DNA of 64,000 nucleotides from Ilyomonas sp963790435 (GCA_963790435.1 CAWBOI010000003.1:372001-436000), one strand, 5' to 3'. Shown: positions 31,567 to 40,836, counted from the first letter of the stretch. The notes: a model not told the origin generated them from the sequence alone. Numbers and translations: made by a program.

Positions 31567-32580
31567 ATGGACAAACGAGTTTCCCTGAAAGACATTGCGC
31601 AAAAAGTAGGTGTTTCCACCGCCCTGGTTTCTTACGTGTTAAACAACCAAAAAGAAAACAGGATAAAAAAAGAAGTGGCACAAAAAATAAGAGACACTGC
31701 CAAGGCTTTAAACTACCGCACCAACCAGATTGCCCGCAGCCTGAAGATGAGCAAAACCTTTACGCTGGGCCTGATTGTATCGAACATTTCCAACCCGTTT
31801 TCTTCCTGTCTTGCCCGCATTATTGAAGACGAAGCCGACAAACAGAAGTACACCGTTCTGTTTGGCTCTTCCGATGAAAATGCGGCTAAGTTTAGCAAAC
31901 TGCTTGATACATTTGTCAACCGGCAGGTAGATGGTTTAATTATCGCTCCACCGGCAGGCGCCGAAGAAGAAATTTTGTATTTGCAACAGCAAAAGATTCC
32001 GTTCATTTTGGTTGACCGTTATCTTCCTTCTGTTGAAACCTCGTACATTATTTTGGATAACGAACAGGCGGCCTATCAGGCTACCGAATACATAATCAAA
32101 GGTGGCGCAAAGCGTCCTGCCATGATAACGTATGAAACCGACCTGTATCACTTTCACGACCGTACCAACGGCTACAAAAAAGCATTGCAGGATTATAATT
32201 TGTCCTTCTTGGAAGAACGATTAAAAAAGGTTGACATCAGCAATAAAAAAGACCAGATTGAAAAAGCAGTGCATGATGTACTGTATGCACGCGAACCGGC
32301 AGATGCCATTTTGTTTGGCTCGAACAGCATTACCAACTATGCGGTGAAATACATGAATATGCTGCCGGTGAAAATACCGAAAGATGTGGCGTTGATTTCG
32401 TTTGATGAAACCGAGTCGCTCGACCTGTTTTATGCGCCGGTTACTTACATCAAGCAGCCGCTGGAAGAGATTGGCAGAGAAGCCGTAAAAGTGCTGTTGG
32501 ATGTCATCAACACAAAAGAAAACAGCTTACAGCAAATCCGTTTGCACGGCGAATTGGTAATAAAAAAATCAACGAAATAA
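31567..32580 (+). CDS. LacI-family transcriptional regulator
   Basis: The 337-residue protein begins with the LacI helix-turn-helix and hinge (VSLKDIAQKVGVSTALVSYV, NQIARSLKMSKTFTLGLIVS). The periplasmic-binding-like effector domain follows (residues 60-330) and ends ISFDETESLDLFYAPVTYIK, QPLEEIGREAVKVLLD. It should bind a palindromic operator and respond to a sugar or similar ligand. It is divergent from the ATP-grasp-like gene. A 23-base palindrome lies downstream at 32713. Targets cannot be deduced. Confidence 0.92.
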   Translation: MDKRVSLKDIAQKVGVSTALVSYVLNNQKENRIKKEVAQKIRDTAKALNYRTNQIARSLKMSKTFTLGLIVSNISNPFSSCLARIIEDEADKQKYTVLFGSSDENAAKFSKLLDTFVNRQVDGLIIAPPAGAEEEILYLQQQKIPFILVDRYLPSVETSYIILDNEQAAYQATEYIIKGGAKRPAMITYETDLYHFHDRTNGYKKALQDYNLSFLEERLKKVDISNKKDQIEKAVHDVLYAREPADAILFGSNSITNYAVKYMNMLPVKIPKDVALISFDETESLDLFYAPVTYIKQPLEEIGREAVKVLLDVINTKENSLQQIRLHGELVIKKSTK

Positions 32581-32921
32581 AAGGGAAGTTCTCCTTTTGG
32601 AAACGCCGATCTTATTCTTTTCAGAGCATGAAACCTCATAAATAGAAAGTACAATTCAAATCTCACATTAGTGTAAAATTTCCATCAAGTAATTTGTTAC
32701 GCAATGGTTTGTGCAATATACTATTGTAATATTGCTATGCCAACGGAAATTCTCATTAGCAGCCTACGGTAAAGACAACCAAAACACTGAGACTAAAATA
32801 AATTAACAGAAAAGTTCAGTACAAGAGACATCGTACTTCCTATTTCTTTACCCGATGGGAGGCAGAACAGGTTTTCAAACAACGATTTTGTTTTTCTAAC
32901 TGCACCATAAAAATACCCCGG
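32581..32921. other. Intergenic region before acyltransferase
   Basis: No gene is seen in these 341 bases. The palindrome GCAATAT-ACTATTGTA-ATATTGC (32713-32735) could be a protein-binding site. TTTCTTTACCCG near 32845 resembles a sequence found 30-60 bases before other genes here. Confidence 0.35.
32713..32735. promoter_or_regulatory. Palindrome GCAATAT-N9-ATATTGC, possible operator
   Basis: Seven-base arms with a nine-base centre lie about 190 bases before the acyltransferase gene and 130 after the regulator gene. LacI-type operators are palindromic, but usually have a central CG, which this lacks. Confidence 0.3.
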
Positions 32922-34103
32922 ATGGATCTTTTTAATTCAAAACAAGTACTTAGCGAAAAGCGGTGGCTTTGGGTGGACTACGACAAAGGCATCAGCATTA
33001 TATTGGTGGGCTACGGGCACTGTCTTTCCGTTTTAAGTGGCCATGTATCCGATTTCGATAAGTACCCCTTATTCAATTATATCGGCACTTTTCTTTTTGG
33101 TTTCCGAATGCCGTTATTTTTTATTGTATCCGGCTTGCTTGTAGGCGGAGGACTGAAAAAAAAAGGCCTTATAAAATACATTTCAAACCGTGCTAACAAC
33201 CTATTGTTTCCACTGCTGGTGTGGGGGTTTATTGAAATTTCGCTGCAGTTGGTTGCAGCCCGTTACGGCAGTTCAACCACTGAAAAAAACATTGGCTTTT
33301 ATAGGTATTTACAGTTGCTGACCGACCCTCGCGAAACCGGGCACTTTTGGTATTTAAACACTTTGTTTTGTATCGGAGTTACCTATGCCACAATAAAAGC
33401 TAAAATAAGTGTAAGGCCGCTTGTTCAGATATTTTTTGGTTTAGCGCTTTATGCATTATCGGCTTACATTCATTTAAACAATCTTCAGGCTGGCGTTATT
33501 ACAGAAATTTCTGAATATTATATATTCTTTGCAATAGGTGATTCGGTTTCCAAACTCATGCTTGACAAAACAAGTGTGGAAAGGCTTTCAACCTGGAAAC
33601 TCTTTGTTCCGTTGCTAATTGTATTTATCATCATGCAATACTATTTTACTATTATCAATTTAAAACACCCTGACTACAACAATCGTTTTGTTGAAGTAAA
33701 AATGCCATTCTTTTTCTTAATAGAAGCGCTCATTGGATGCGCTACCTCTATCAGCTTTTCGTTTTTGCTTCAGAAGCATAAGTGGTTTACCTGGATAAGA
33801 GTTGTGGGTTATTATTCGCTGTTTATTTATGTTATGCAAATCATAACCATGAGCTTTGCTCAGGTTTTATTCCAAAAGTTTATAAAGGTGAATTATACAC
33901 CTGCACTCATTGCTTTGGTTTTGTTGTCAGGTATTTGTTTACCCATTATTTTTTACAACTTATGTATCCGGTGGAATTTCTGGTGGCTCTACACTTTTAA
34001 AAAGCCTCATAAAGATGTTGAGCCATCCATAAAAGTGATGGTGGTAAGCACAAATAAAGCGGACAAAAATATAGACAAAAACAAAGAAGGGCTCCTTAGA
34101 TAA
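32922..34103 (+). CDS. Acyltransferase 3-family membrane protein
   Basis: The 393-residue protein has about ten membrane spans and the acyltransferase-3 pattern: WLWVDYDKGISIILVGYGHC near the start (replacing the usual R-x10-H), FGFRMPLFFIVSGLLVGGGL, and HFWYLNTLFCIGVTY. Members acetylate exopolysaccharides, lipopolysaccharide or peptidoglycan from the cytoplasm outward. No sugar genes are adjacent, so the substrate is unknown. The end is basic and hydrophilic. The stop codon lies inside a terminator hairpin. Confidence 0.85.
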   Translation: MDLFNSKQVLSEKRWLWVDYDKGISIILVGYGHCLSVLSGHVSDFDKYPLFNYIGTFLFGFRMPLFFIVSGLLVGGGLKKKGLIKYISNRANNLLFPLLVWGFIEISLQLVAARYGSSTTEKNIGFYRYLQLLTDPRETGHFWYLNTLFCIGVTYATIKAKISVRPLVQIFFGLALYALSAYIHLNNLQAGVITEISEYYIFFAIGDSVSKLMLDKTSVERLSTWKLFVPLLIVFIIMQYYFTIINLKHPDYNNRFVEVKMPFFFLIEALIGCATSISFSFLLQKHKWFTWIRVVGYYSLFIYVMQIITMSFAQVLFQKFIKVNYTPALIALVLLSGICLPIIFYNLCIRWNFWWLYTFKKPHKDVEPSIKVMVVSTNKADKNIDKNKEGLLR

Positions 34104-34117
34104 GGTGCCCTTTTTTT
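34087..34117 (+). terminator. Intrinsic terminator containing the acyltransferase stop codon
   Basis: AAGGGC (34087-34092) pairs with GCCCTT (34107-34112), and inner CCTTA (34094-34098) with TAAGG (34101-34105), separated by a T-T mismatch. Seven T residues follow. The TAA stop (34101-34103) is within the descending arm. Confidence 0.8.
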
Positions 34118-34229
34118 CAACCCTAAACCCTTAAAAAACTTTTTCTGCATTAGCGATAATCATGCCATAAGGGCTGTATTTATCGCTTATCAAACAATAA
34201 TTAAAAGCAACTTTTGGTTTGGCTCATTT

Positions 34230-34649
34230 TTAAAATATTTCGAAAGCAGAAAAGAAAAAGCTACCTTCTATGCCTGCATTTTCATCGCTATCGCTACCAT
34301 GTACGGCGTTCTCTCCTATCGAAGCTGCAAACTGTTTGCGTATCGTTCCTTCTTCCGCTTTGGATGGATCGGTAGCGCCAATCAATTTTCTAAACTCAAT
34401 CACTGCATTTTCTTTTTCCAAAATGGCAGCTACAATGTTGCCACTGCTCATAAACGTTACCAGTTCGCCATAAAAAGGACGCTCCTTGTGCACAGCATAA
34501 AACTCGCCTGCTTTTTCTTCCGTAAGCTTTACCCATTTCATTGCTTTTATGGCAAACCCGGCTTTGATCATTTTGTCAAGAATGGCACCGGTATAACCCT
34601 TCGATGTTGCGTCGGGCTTAATCATGGTAAACGTTCTGTTGGTTTGCAT
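34230..34649 (-). CDS. ndk: Nucleoside-diphosphate kinase
   Basis: The 139-residue protein matches Ndk throughout: RTFTMIKPDATSKGYTGAIL, the Kpn-like GFAIKAMKWVKLT, HKERPFYGELVTFMSSGNIV, and the active site ENAVHGSDSDENAGIE with the phospho-histidine. It transfers the gamma phosphate between nucleoside triphosphates and diphosphates. The start is ATG 34649 (or 34652); an ATG at 34706 lies upstream of a good -7 box (34666-34673) and is rejected. Confidence 0.95.
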   Translation of the reverse strand: MQTNRTFTMIKPDATSKGYTGAILDKMIKAGFAIKAMKWVKLTEEKAGEFYAVHKERPFYGELVTFMSSGNIVAAILEKENAVIEFRKLIGATDPSKAEEGTIRKQFAASIGENAVHGSDSDENAGIEGSFFFSAFEIF

Positions 34650-34665
34650 CATTTTATTTTGGCGG

Positions 34666-34673
34666 CAAAAGTA
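34666..34673 (-). promoter_or_regulatory. -7 promoter box TACTTTTG for ndk
   Basis: On the minus strand TACTTTTG fits TAnnTTTG and sits 14-17 bases before the ndk ATG. It supports the shorter start. Confidence 0.55.
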
Positions 34674-34789
34674 ATGTAACCAAAATGGAAAAGTAAAAAA
34701 TCTCATGGCTCACAGCTCGCATCTCATAGCTTTTATGGCATGGTTTTGCAATATTTATTTAATTATTAGTTATAAAAAAATAAGTCAAA

Positions 34790-35716
34790 ATGAAATTCAT
34801 TACAACTACCGATAAAACGAGCGGTGAAGAAGTAAAACTTGCTTATTATGATTATGGTCAGGGCAAACCTGTAGTATTGATACATGGTTGGCCCTTGTCG
34901 AAAGAAATGTTTGAGTACCAGCTGGAAGCCTTGATTGGCGCGGGTTTGCGCGTGATTGCCTACGATCGCAGAGGCTTCGGGCATTCTGACCGGCCCTGGA
35001 ATGGCTACGATTATGATACACTTACCGACGATTTAAAAGCTGTGATTGATGGCTTGAATTTAAAAGATGTTACGCTCTTAGGCTTCTCGATGGGCGGTGG
35101 CGAAGTAGCCCGTTATTTTTCAAGATATGGCGGTGCCAATGTATCGAAAGCGATATTGGTTTCTTCGGTCGTTCCTTACATGCCGCAAACGCACGACAAC
35201 CCCAATGGCGTACCGGTGGATGCGTTGCAAGAGTTGGCAGACAAAGCAAGACAAGACCGCATTGGTTTTTTGGATTCTTTTGGCAAACAGTTTTTTGGTG
35301 TGAACTTAATGCACCATCCTGTAAGTGCACCGCTGTTGGAATATTACAGAATGTTGGGCTCGATGGCATCGCCAAGAGCTACAATGGAATGTATGAAAGC
35401 GTTTGCTTTTACTGATTTTAGAAACGATGCTATGAACATTACCGTTCCTACTTTAATTATTCATGGCGATAGCGATAAAACCGTTCCTATTGAAACCAGC
35501 GGACAACTCTCGGCCGAACTGATAAAAAACAATCAGTTTGTTGTATATGAAGGTGCGCCGCATGGTTTGTTTTATACAGAAAGGGAAAGATTGAACCAGG
35601 ATTTGGTGAACTTCATTACAGGCAGCGAAACGTATGCAAGCGATTTTCATCCCACCACTGCAACCACAACGAGTGTGGTGTTGCCCAGCAACGATGAAGG
35701 TTTGGTAACGAGATAA
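34790..35716 (+). CDS. Alpha/beta-hydrolase, non-heme haloperoxidase-like
   Basis: The 308-residue cytosolic protein has the haloperoxidase/esterase pattern: PVVLIHGWPLSKEMFEYQLE, AYDRRGFGHSDRPWNGYDYD, nucleophile LLGFSMGGGEVARY, acid IIHGDSDKTVP, histidine APHGLFYT. It could be a hydrolase or a cofactor-free perhydrolase. A long 20-bp-arm hairpin follows the stop; the tail after residue 280 (YASDFHPTTATTTSVVLPSN) is extra compared with usual 275-residue members. Confidence 0.87.
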   Translation: MKFITTTDKTSGEEVKLAYYDYGQGKPVVLIHGWPLSKEMFEYQLEALIGAGLRVIAYDRRGFGHSDRPWNGYDYDTLTDDLKAVIDGLNLKDVTLLGFSMGGGEVARYFSRYGGANVSKAILVSSVVPYMPQTHDNPNGVPVDALQELADKARQDRIGFLDSFGKQFFGVNLMHHPVSAPLLEYYRMLGSMASPRATMECMKAFAFTDFRNDAMNITVPTLIIHGDSDKTVPIETSGQLSAELIKNNQFVVYEGAPHGLFYTERERLNQDLVNFITGSETYASDFHPTTATTTSVVLPSNDEGLVTR

Positions 35717-35730
35717 AGCACTCATTTTTT

Positions 35731-35779
35731 GTGCAAAAACAAAAGGCATCTGCGTGGCGGATGCCTTTTGTTTTTGCAC
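35731..35779. terminator. Perfect 20-bp inverted repeat built from two copies of GTGCAAAAACAAAAGG
   Basis: GTGCAAAAACAAAAGGCATC (35731-35750) is the exact complement of 35760-35779, with a nine-base loop. Both arms contain the recurrent word GCAAAAACAAA (35733-35743 and 35767-35777). It separates the hydrolase from folP and should terminate in either direction. Confidence 0.8.
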
Positions 35780-35804
35780 CACTTTTACACGTTAAAAAGC
35801 CCCA

Positions 35805-36635
35805 ATGTTTATACTCAATTGCAAAGGAAGATTGTTGAAGATTGATAAGCCTGTTGTAATGGGCATCATCAACACAACGCCGGATTCGTTTTATAAAGAA
35901 AGTCGGATGGAAGCCATTGACGATGCTTTGCAGCAAGCTGAAACGATGCTAACAGAAGGTGCAACCTTTCTTGATGTTGGCGGGCAAAGCACTGCGCCCA
36001 GCAGTATTAAAATTAGCAGTGAAGAAGAAGCCCACCGCGTGCTACCAATCATTGAAGCGATACACAAACAGTTTCCTCAATCTTACATTTCTATTGATAC
36101 ATTTTATACTGATTTGGCAAAACAAAGTGTGGCTGCCGGTGCTTGCCTCGTCAACGACATTAGTGGTGGAACGATGGATGATGCGATGCTAATAACCGTT
36201 GCCTCTTTGCAGGTTCCTTATGTGTTGATGCACATGAAAGGCACTCCGCAAACCATGCAGCAACATGCGGTGTATGAAGACATAACTAAAGAAGTGCTCC
36301 ACTATTTTATACAAAAAACAGAGGCTTGCCAAGTAGCCGGCATTCACGATGTAATTATTGATCCGGGCTTTGGTTTTGCCAAAAAAATAGCCCACAACTT
36401 TCAACTGCTGAATGATTTAGATGTGTTGCAAATGCTCAGGAAGCCAATACTGGCGGGGCTTTCGCGAAAATCTACCATTTACAAAACATTGAAAACAACA
36501 GCCGGCAAAGCCTTAAACGGAACTACCGTTTTGAACACCGTTGCTTTGCTGAAAGGCGCCAACATACTTCGCGTGCATGATGTGAAGGAAGCAATGGAAG
36601 CCATTGAATTGATTGAACAAATGAAGAGTGAATGA
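35805..36635 (+). CDS. folP: Dihydropteroate synthase
   Basis: The 276-residue enzyme has the FolP motifs in order: VVMGIINTTPDSF, GATFLDVGGQST, YISIDTFYTDLAKQSV, CLVNDISGG, YVLMHMKGTPQTMQ, IIDPGFGFAKK, PILAGLSRKS. It joins p-aminobenzoate to the pterin pyrophosphate in folate synthesis and is the sulfonamide target. No other folate gene is adjacent. The ATG at 35805 follows the strong hairpin by 25 bases. Confidence 0.95.
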   Translation: MFILNCKGRLLKIDKPVVMGIINTTPDSFYKESRMEAIDDALQQAETMLTEGATFLDVGGQSTAPSSIKISSEEEAHRVLPIIEAIHKQFPQSYISIDTFYTDLAKQSVAAGACLVNDISGGTMDDAMLITVASLQVPYVLMHMKGTPQTMQQHAVYEDITKEVLHYFIQKTEACQVAGIHDVIIDPGFGFAKKIAHNFQLLNDLDVLQMLRKPILAGLSRKSTIYKTLKTTAGKALNGTTVLNTVALLKGANILRVHDVKEAMEAIELIEQMKSE

Positions 36636-36713
36636 GCAGATGTATTGATTTGTGATTATCCTTCTCTTCACCTTAATTCATTGTAAAATAACATTACCAA
36701 CTCACCTTCCTTT

Positions 36714-36721
36714 TACTTTTG
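36714..36721 (+). promoter_or_regulatory. -7 promoter box TACTTTTG before phosphatase gene
   Basis: Exact TAnnTTTG match 36 bases before the ATG at 36757. It lies downstream of the GTG at 36652, which argues against that longer start. Confidence 0.5.
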
Positions 36722-36756
36722 CAAGCGAAAGAATTCATTCATCAACACACATTCAC

Positions 36757-38430
36757 ATGATTCATTTCTTTATGCGCTTCATTTCTATTCACCATAAAAA
36801 AGCAGCTTTGTTTTGCTGTATTTTGGTTTCGTCATCTTTTGTATTCGCGCAGCAAAATATGGGCGAAACCAAACGTCCGAAACTGGTTGTTGGAATTGTG
36901 GTTGACCAAATGCGTTGGGATTTTTTATATCGCTATGCTGCGCGTTATGGCAACGGTGGCTTTAAGCGTTTACTGCGCGAAGGCTTCTCCTGCGAGAACA
37001 CCATGATTCCTTACACACCAACGGTTACAGCTTGCGGGCATACCTGTGTTTACACCGGCTCGGTGCCTGCAGTGCATGGCATTGTGGGCAACAACTGGTT
37101 CAGCCGCGAATGGAACAGGGTAGTGTATTGCTCCGAAGATACCACCGTAAAAACAGTTGGCAGTGCATCAGCCGAAGGTGAAATGAGTCCGCGCAATATG
37201 CTGACAACTACCATTGGCGACGAACTGCGTTTGGCTACCAATTTTAAGAGCAAAGTGGTTGGCGTTGCTATTAAAGACAGAGGCGCCATATTGCCCGCAG
37301 GTCATTCCGCCAACGCTTCGTATTGGTATGATGGAACGGTGGGCAAGTTTATTTCCAGCACATTTTATATGGATTCATTACCGCGCTGGGTGAATGATTT
37401 TAATGCACAGGGCTTGCCTTCGCAATACATTCAAAAAGGCTGGCAAACTTTGTATCCGGTAAACACTTATATGCAAAGCACGCCCGATGAAGAAAGCTAT
37501 GAAGGCAGGTTTAGCGGCGAAAACAAATCTTCGTTTCCACACACGCTGAAAGGCAATGCCAAAGCGCCTTTCGAGATATTAGCTTCTTCGCCGTTCGGCA
37601 ATTCTTATACTCTCGGGTTTGCAAAAGCAATCATTCAAAACTATCATTTGGGAAGCAACGGCGCTACCGATATGCTTTGCGTAAGTTTATCATCCACCGA
37701 TTATGTCGGTCATCAGTTCGGGCCCAATTCTGTTGAAACGGAAGACACGTATTTGCGGTTGGATAAGGACCTGGCATCTTTCTTTCAGTATCTGGATAAA
37801 ACCATCGGCAAGAATCAATACACCGTATTTTTAACTGCCGATCATGGCGTGATTCATGTGCACGGATTTTTGGAAGAACATAAATTGCCTGGCGGCTCTT
37901 TCGATGAAAAAAGTGTAAAAACAAAACTCGATTCCCTTTTGCAATTAGGAGGCATTTCCAAGGGGATTATTGATGTAGAAAATTACCAGGTTTATCTGAA
38001 TTATGCTGCTATAGAAAGCGCCAATAAAAATGTGAAGGATGTAAAGCAACTCATCATTCAACAGCTTTTACAAATGCCGCAAATTGCGGATGCGATTGAC
38101 TTGCAAAACCTCACCAACACAACGGTGCAGGAACCCTTGAAAGCCATGATGACAAACGGTTTCAACCGCAAGCGCAGTGGCGATGTGCAATACATTTTAC
38201 AACCCGGCTGGCTGGCAGGTTATACCAAAGGGGGCACAGGTCATGGCGTATATTATCCTTACGATGCACACATTCCGCTGGTGTGGATGGGCTGGGGCAT
38301 TCATGCCGGTAAAACCAATGCTGTTACTTATATGACCGACATTGCACCCACCGTTGCCGCTTTGCTGCAAATACAAATGCCCAGTGGCTGTACCGGTAAA
38401 CCTATTGTGGAAGTAACGGGAAACAAGTAA
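36757..38430 (+). CDS. Alkaline phosphatase family protein, PafA-like
   Basis: I start at ATG 36757 (557 residues; ATG 36772 is also possible). A signal peptide (AALFCCILVSSSFVFAQQ) is followed by the phosphatase/phosphodiesterase fold: LVVGIVVDQMRWDFLYRYAA with a metal aspartate, the nucleophile threonine in PYTPTVTACGHTCVYTG, SLSSTDYVGHQFGPNS, TADHGVIHVHG, and GGTGHGVYYPYDAHIPLVWM near the end. It is a two-zinc periplasmic monoesterase of the PafA type, able to release phosphate independently of Pho control in characterised members. It stands alone between folP and the DUF4337 gene. Confidence 0.9.
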   Translation: MIHFFMRFISIHHKKAALFCCILVSSSFVFAQQNMGETKRPKLVVGIVVDQMRWDFLYRYAARYGNGGFKRLLREGFSCENTMIPYTPTVTACGHTCVYTGSVPAVHGIVGNNWFSREWNRVVYCSEDTTVKTVGSASAEGEMSPRNMLTTTIGDELRLATNFKSKVVGVAIKDRGAILPAGHSANASYWYDGTVGKFISSTFYMDSLPRWVNDFNAQGLPSQYIQKGWQTLYPVNTYMQSTPDEESYEGRFSGENKSSFPHTLKGNAKAPFEILASSPFGNSYTLGFAKAIIQNYHLGSNGATDMLCVSLSSTDYVGHQFGPNSVETEDTYLRLDKDLASFFQYLDKTIGKNQYTVFLTADHGVIHVHGFLEEHKLPGGSFDEKSVKTKLDSLLQLGGISKGIIDVENYQVYLNYAAIESANKNVKDVKQLIIQQLLQMPQIADAIDLQNLTNTTVQEPLKAMMTNGFNRKRSGDVQYILQPGWLAGYTKGGTGHGVYYPYDAHIPLVWMGWGIHAGKTNAVTYMTDIAPTVAALLQIQMPSGCTGKPIVEVTGNK

Positions 38431-38624
38431 AGAAGATTTAAGAGACAAGATTCAAGGTTCAGGAAACAAGAAGAAAAAAGGGCAAAAACAAACATCTTAT
38501 CTAACTTCATTAAAAGTTTGTGCAGATGAAACAAAAGGGCTCAAAACAAAAAAGAGATAAGCAATGCAGGTTTCACGATAATAAAATTTAGAAAACGAGG
38601 ATAACAAAATTATCAATAAATGTT

Positions 38625-39173
38625 ATGGAAGAGATAGAAAATTATTCAGAAAACATTCATGAGCAAAGCAACGAAAAAGCGCATGAAACCCTTGCTGAAG
38701 GTAAAGAAAAATGGGTTTTGTATGTGGCGTTGACTACAGCCATCTTCGCGGTACTGGCTGCGATTAGCGGTTTGCTGGCAGGCGACCATGCCGATGAAGC
38801 GATGCTGGCACAAATCAAAGCGTCCGACCAATGGGCGTTCTACCAGGCGAAAGGAATTAAAAGCGACGTGCTTAATTCTTCCAACACGGTTCTGCTGTCA
38901 CTGGGCAAACAACCCCTTGCCCAAGACGTTAATAAAATAAAAGAAGAGAAGGCCGAACAGGAAAAAATAAAAGAAGAAGCGCAGAGCCTGCAAAAAGAAT
39001 CGGATGAACATGTTGCACATCATCGAACCTTGGCAAGGGCTGTAACACTGTTTCAGATCGCCATTGCGGTGGGTGCTATTTCCATTATTACCAAACGCAA
39101 ACTACTTTGGCTGGTAAGTATTGGCTTTGCTTTGTCGGCTATTTTCTTTTTGTTGCAGGGAACGGTGTTGTGA
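38625..39173 (+). CDS. DUF4337-family membrane protein
   Basis: The 182-residue protein has an N-terminal span (VALTTAIFAVLAAISGLLAG), then QIKASDQWAFYQAKGIKSDV, a coiled-coil middle with many Glu and Lys (about 95-130), and two C-terminal spans (LFQIAIAVGAISIITKRKLL, WLVSIGFALSAIFFLLQG). This is the DUF4337 arrangement. Function is unknown. It is followed by a hairpin at 39201-39230. Confidence 0.82.
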   Translation: MEEIENYSENIHEQSNEKAHETLAEGKEKWVLYVALTTAIFAVLAAISGLLAGDHADEAMLAQIKASDQWAFYQAKGIKSDVLNSSNTVLLSLGKQPLAQDVNKIKEEKAEQEKIKEEAQSLQKESDEHVAHHRTLARAVTLFQIAIAVGAISIITKRKLLWLVSIGFALSAIFFLLQGTVL

Positions 39174-39200
39174 TGAGCAAAAGAAAAAATGCACAAAACC

Positions 39201-39230
39201 AAAAGCCACTGCATTGTGTGGCGGCTTTTT
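39201..39230. terminator. Hairpin terminator AAAAGCCAC...GTGGCGGCTTTTT
   Basis: GCCAC (39205-39209) pairs with GTGGC (39218-39222), eight-base loop, flanked by A and T runs. The left arm is preceded by GCACAAAACC, a variant of the recurrent word. Confidence 0.6.
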
Positions 39231-39287
39231 GCGCTGAATAAAAATGAAAAAGTTTTTGGCTGAACATAACAACACCCTATTCAACAA

Positions 39288-39665
39288 TTGAAAAAAGCTT
39301 CTCTTTATATTATGGCTGCCATTTACGTGGCAGCGGGAATCAATCACTTTGTACATCCTGCTGTTTACATCAGTATTATGCCCACATGGATTGGAAGGCA
39401 CCAGTGGCTGGTTGCTGTAAGTGGCATTCTCGAAATTTTATTTGGTTTGCTGCTCATTCCGCGCAGTACGCAGGCGATAGCTGCGTGGTGCATCATTGCT
39501 TTGTTGATTGCAGTATTTCCGGCTAACATACAAATGATGCTAAATTATTGGCATCAACATAAACAGGGCTTGTGGCTTACGATTGTAAGACTACCGCTTC
39601 AGTTTGTATTAATCTGGTGGGCTTATGGTTATACAAAAAATGTCAGACCTCGTATTGTATCATAA
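39288..39665 (+). CDS. DoxX-like small membrane protein
   Basis: The 125-residue protein has four spans and the DoxX-like opening KKASLYIMAAIYVAAGINHF then PAVYISIMPTWIGRHQWLVA. It is read from a TTG start at 39288; the ATG at 39312 would remove the lysine-rich first residues normally present. Members sit in the inner membrane and have been linked to redox or thiol stress, but the function here is unknown. Confidence 0.75.
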   Translation: MKKASLYIMAAIYVAAGINHFVHPAVYISIMPTWIGRHQWLVAVSGILEILFGLLLIPRSTQAIAAWCIIALLIAVFPANIQMMLNYWHQHKQGLWLTIVRLPLQFVLIWWAYGYTKNVRPRIVS

Positions 39666-39860
39666 AGAGGATAGACGTTGGTAAACACAAACTAACAGGT
39701 TGATACTTGAGAAAAGTTGCTGCGGTGGCTTGCTTTACTGCAATGGTCTCATTTACCATAGATATTGATGAAGCAGAGAGAATGAAAAATGATTATGGCA
39801 TGTTTTTTATCTCTTTTGAAAGAAAACAAAACTGTTTCTTTTTACCATAAAAACAAATCT

Positions 39861-40826
39861 ATGACAGCAGAACAGCCAGCCGTAACGCAGCATTTTTATT
39901 TTGAAGTAGCGCCGCATGTGTGGGGCTTGAAAGATAAGTTTGTAAACATCTACATTGTTCAGGATGCGGAAAGCGGAAGATGGGTGTTGGTAGATACGGG
40001 CATTAAAAGTACCGGCAAAAAAATAAAGAAAATGGCAGAAGAGTTGTTTGATGAAAACAATCAAAAACCAAAAGCGATCATTCTTACACATGGTCATTTC
40101 GATCATGTAGGCAGTGTACAAGCTTTAGCAGAAGAATGGCATGTGCCGGTATATGCACATTATTTAGAAATGCCTTATCTCACTGGTAAATCTCATTATC
40201 CTCCTTTTGATACAACAGTGGGTGGCGGTTTAATGACTGACATCTCTTTTTTATATCCCAATTCGCCCATCAACATCAGCTCTTTTGTAGCCGGCTTGCC
40301 GGAAGATAATACCGTTCCCTTTTTGCCCGGCTGGAAGTGGATACATACACCCGGACATGCACCCGGGCATATCAGTTTGTTTAGAGATGACGATAAATTA
40401 TTGATTGCCGGTGATGCCTTTGTAACTACCAAAGCTGAATCAGCTTTCAGCACCGCGATGCAAACCGAACTGGTTTCGCGCCCACCCGCTTATGCCACTA
40501 CGGATTGGGTAGCGGCTTACAATTCGGTAAAAACATTGTTGCTGTTGCAACCCGAAATTGCAGCCACAGGTCATGGTAAGCCCATGCGCGGAAACATAAT
40601 GCTGAAAGGGCTTTTGGATTTATATGAACATTTTGACGAAGCCATTCCCGACAAAGGACGTTATGTGAATGAGCCAGCCATACAGGACGCGAACGGCTTG
40701 ATGTATGTGCCGCCGGCAACGGAAAATCAGTACAAAAAAGTCATTTATATTTCGAGTGCTTTGCTGTTTGCAGCAGCGGTGTTTGTAGCATCTTCAAAAA
40801 TGAAAAAGAAGAAACGTTGGATGTAA
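39861..40826 (+). CDS. Metallo-beta-lactamase-fold hydrolase with C-terminal anchor
   Basis: I prefer ATG 39861 (MTAEQPAVTQHFYFEVAPHV, 321 residues) to 39789, whose extra 24 residues look non-coding. Motifs: ILTHGHFDHVGSV (HxHxDH), a further metal histidine in IHTPGHAPGHISLF, and LIAGDAFVTT. The end (about 295-312, VIYISSALLFAAAVFVASS) is a membrane span followed by lysines. It is a two-metal hydrolase of the glyoxalase-II-like group, probably tethered to the inner membrane facing the cytosol. The substrate is unknown. Confidence 0.85.
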   Translation: MTAEQPAVTQHFYFEVAPHVWGLKDKFVNIYIVQDAESGRWVLVDTGIKSTGKKIKKMAEELFDENNQKPKAIILTHGHFDHVGSVQALAEEWHVPVYAHYLEMPYLTGKSHYPPFDTTVGGGLMTDISFLYPNSPINISSFVAGLPEDNTVPFLPGWKWIHTPGHAPGHISLFRDDDKLLIAGDAFVTTKAESAFSTAMQTELVSRPPAYATTDWVAAYNSVKTLLLLQPEIAATGHGKPMRGNIMLKGLLDLYEHFDEAIPDKGRYVNEPAIQDANGLMYVPPATENQYKKVIYISSALLFAAAVFVASSKMKKKKRWM

Positions 40827-40836
40827 AAAATATGTA

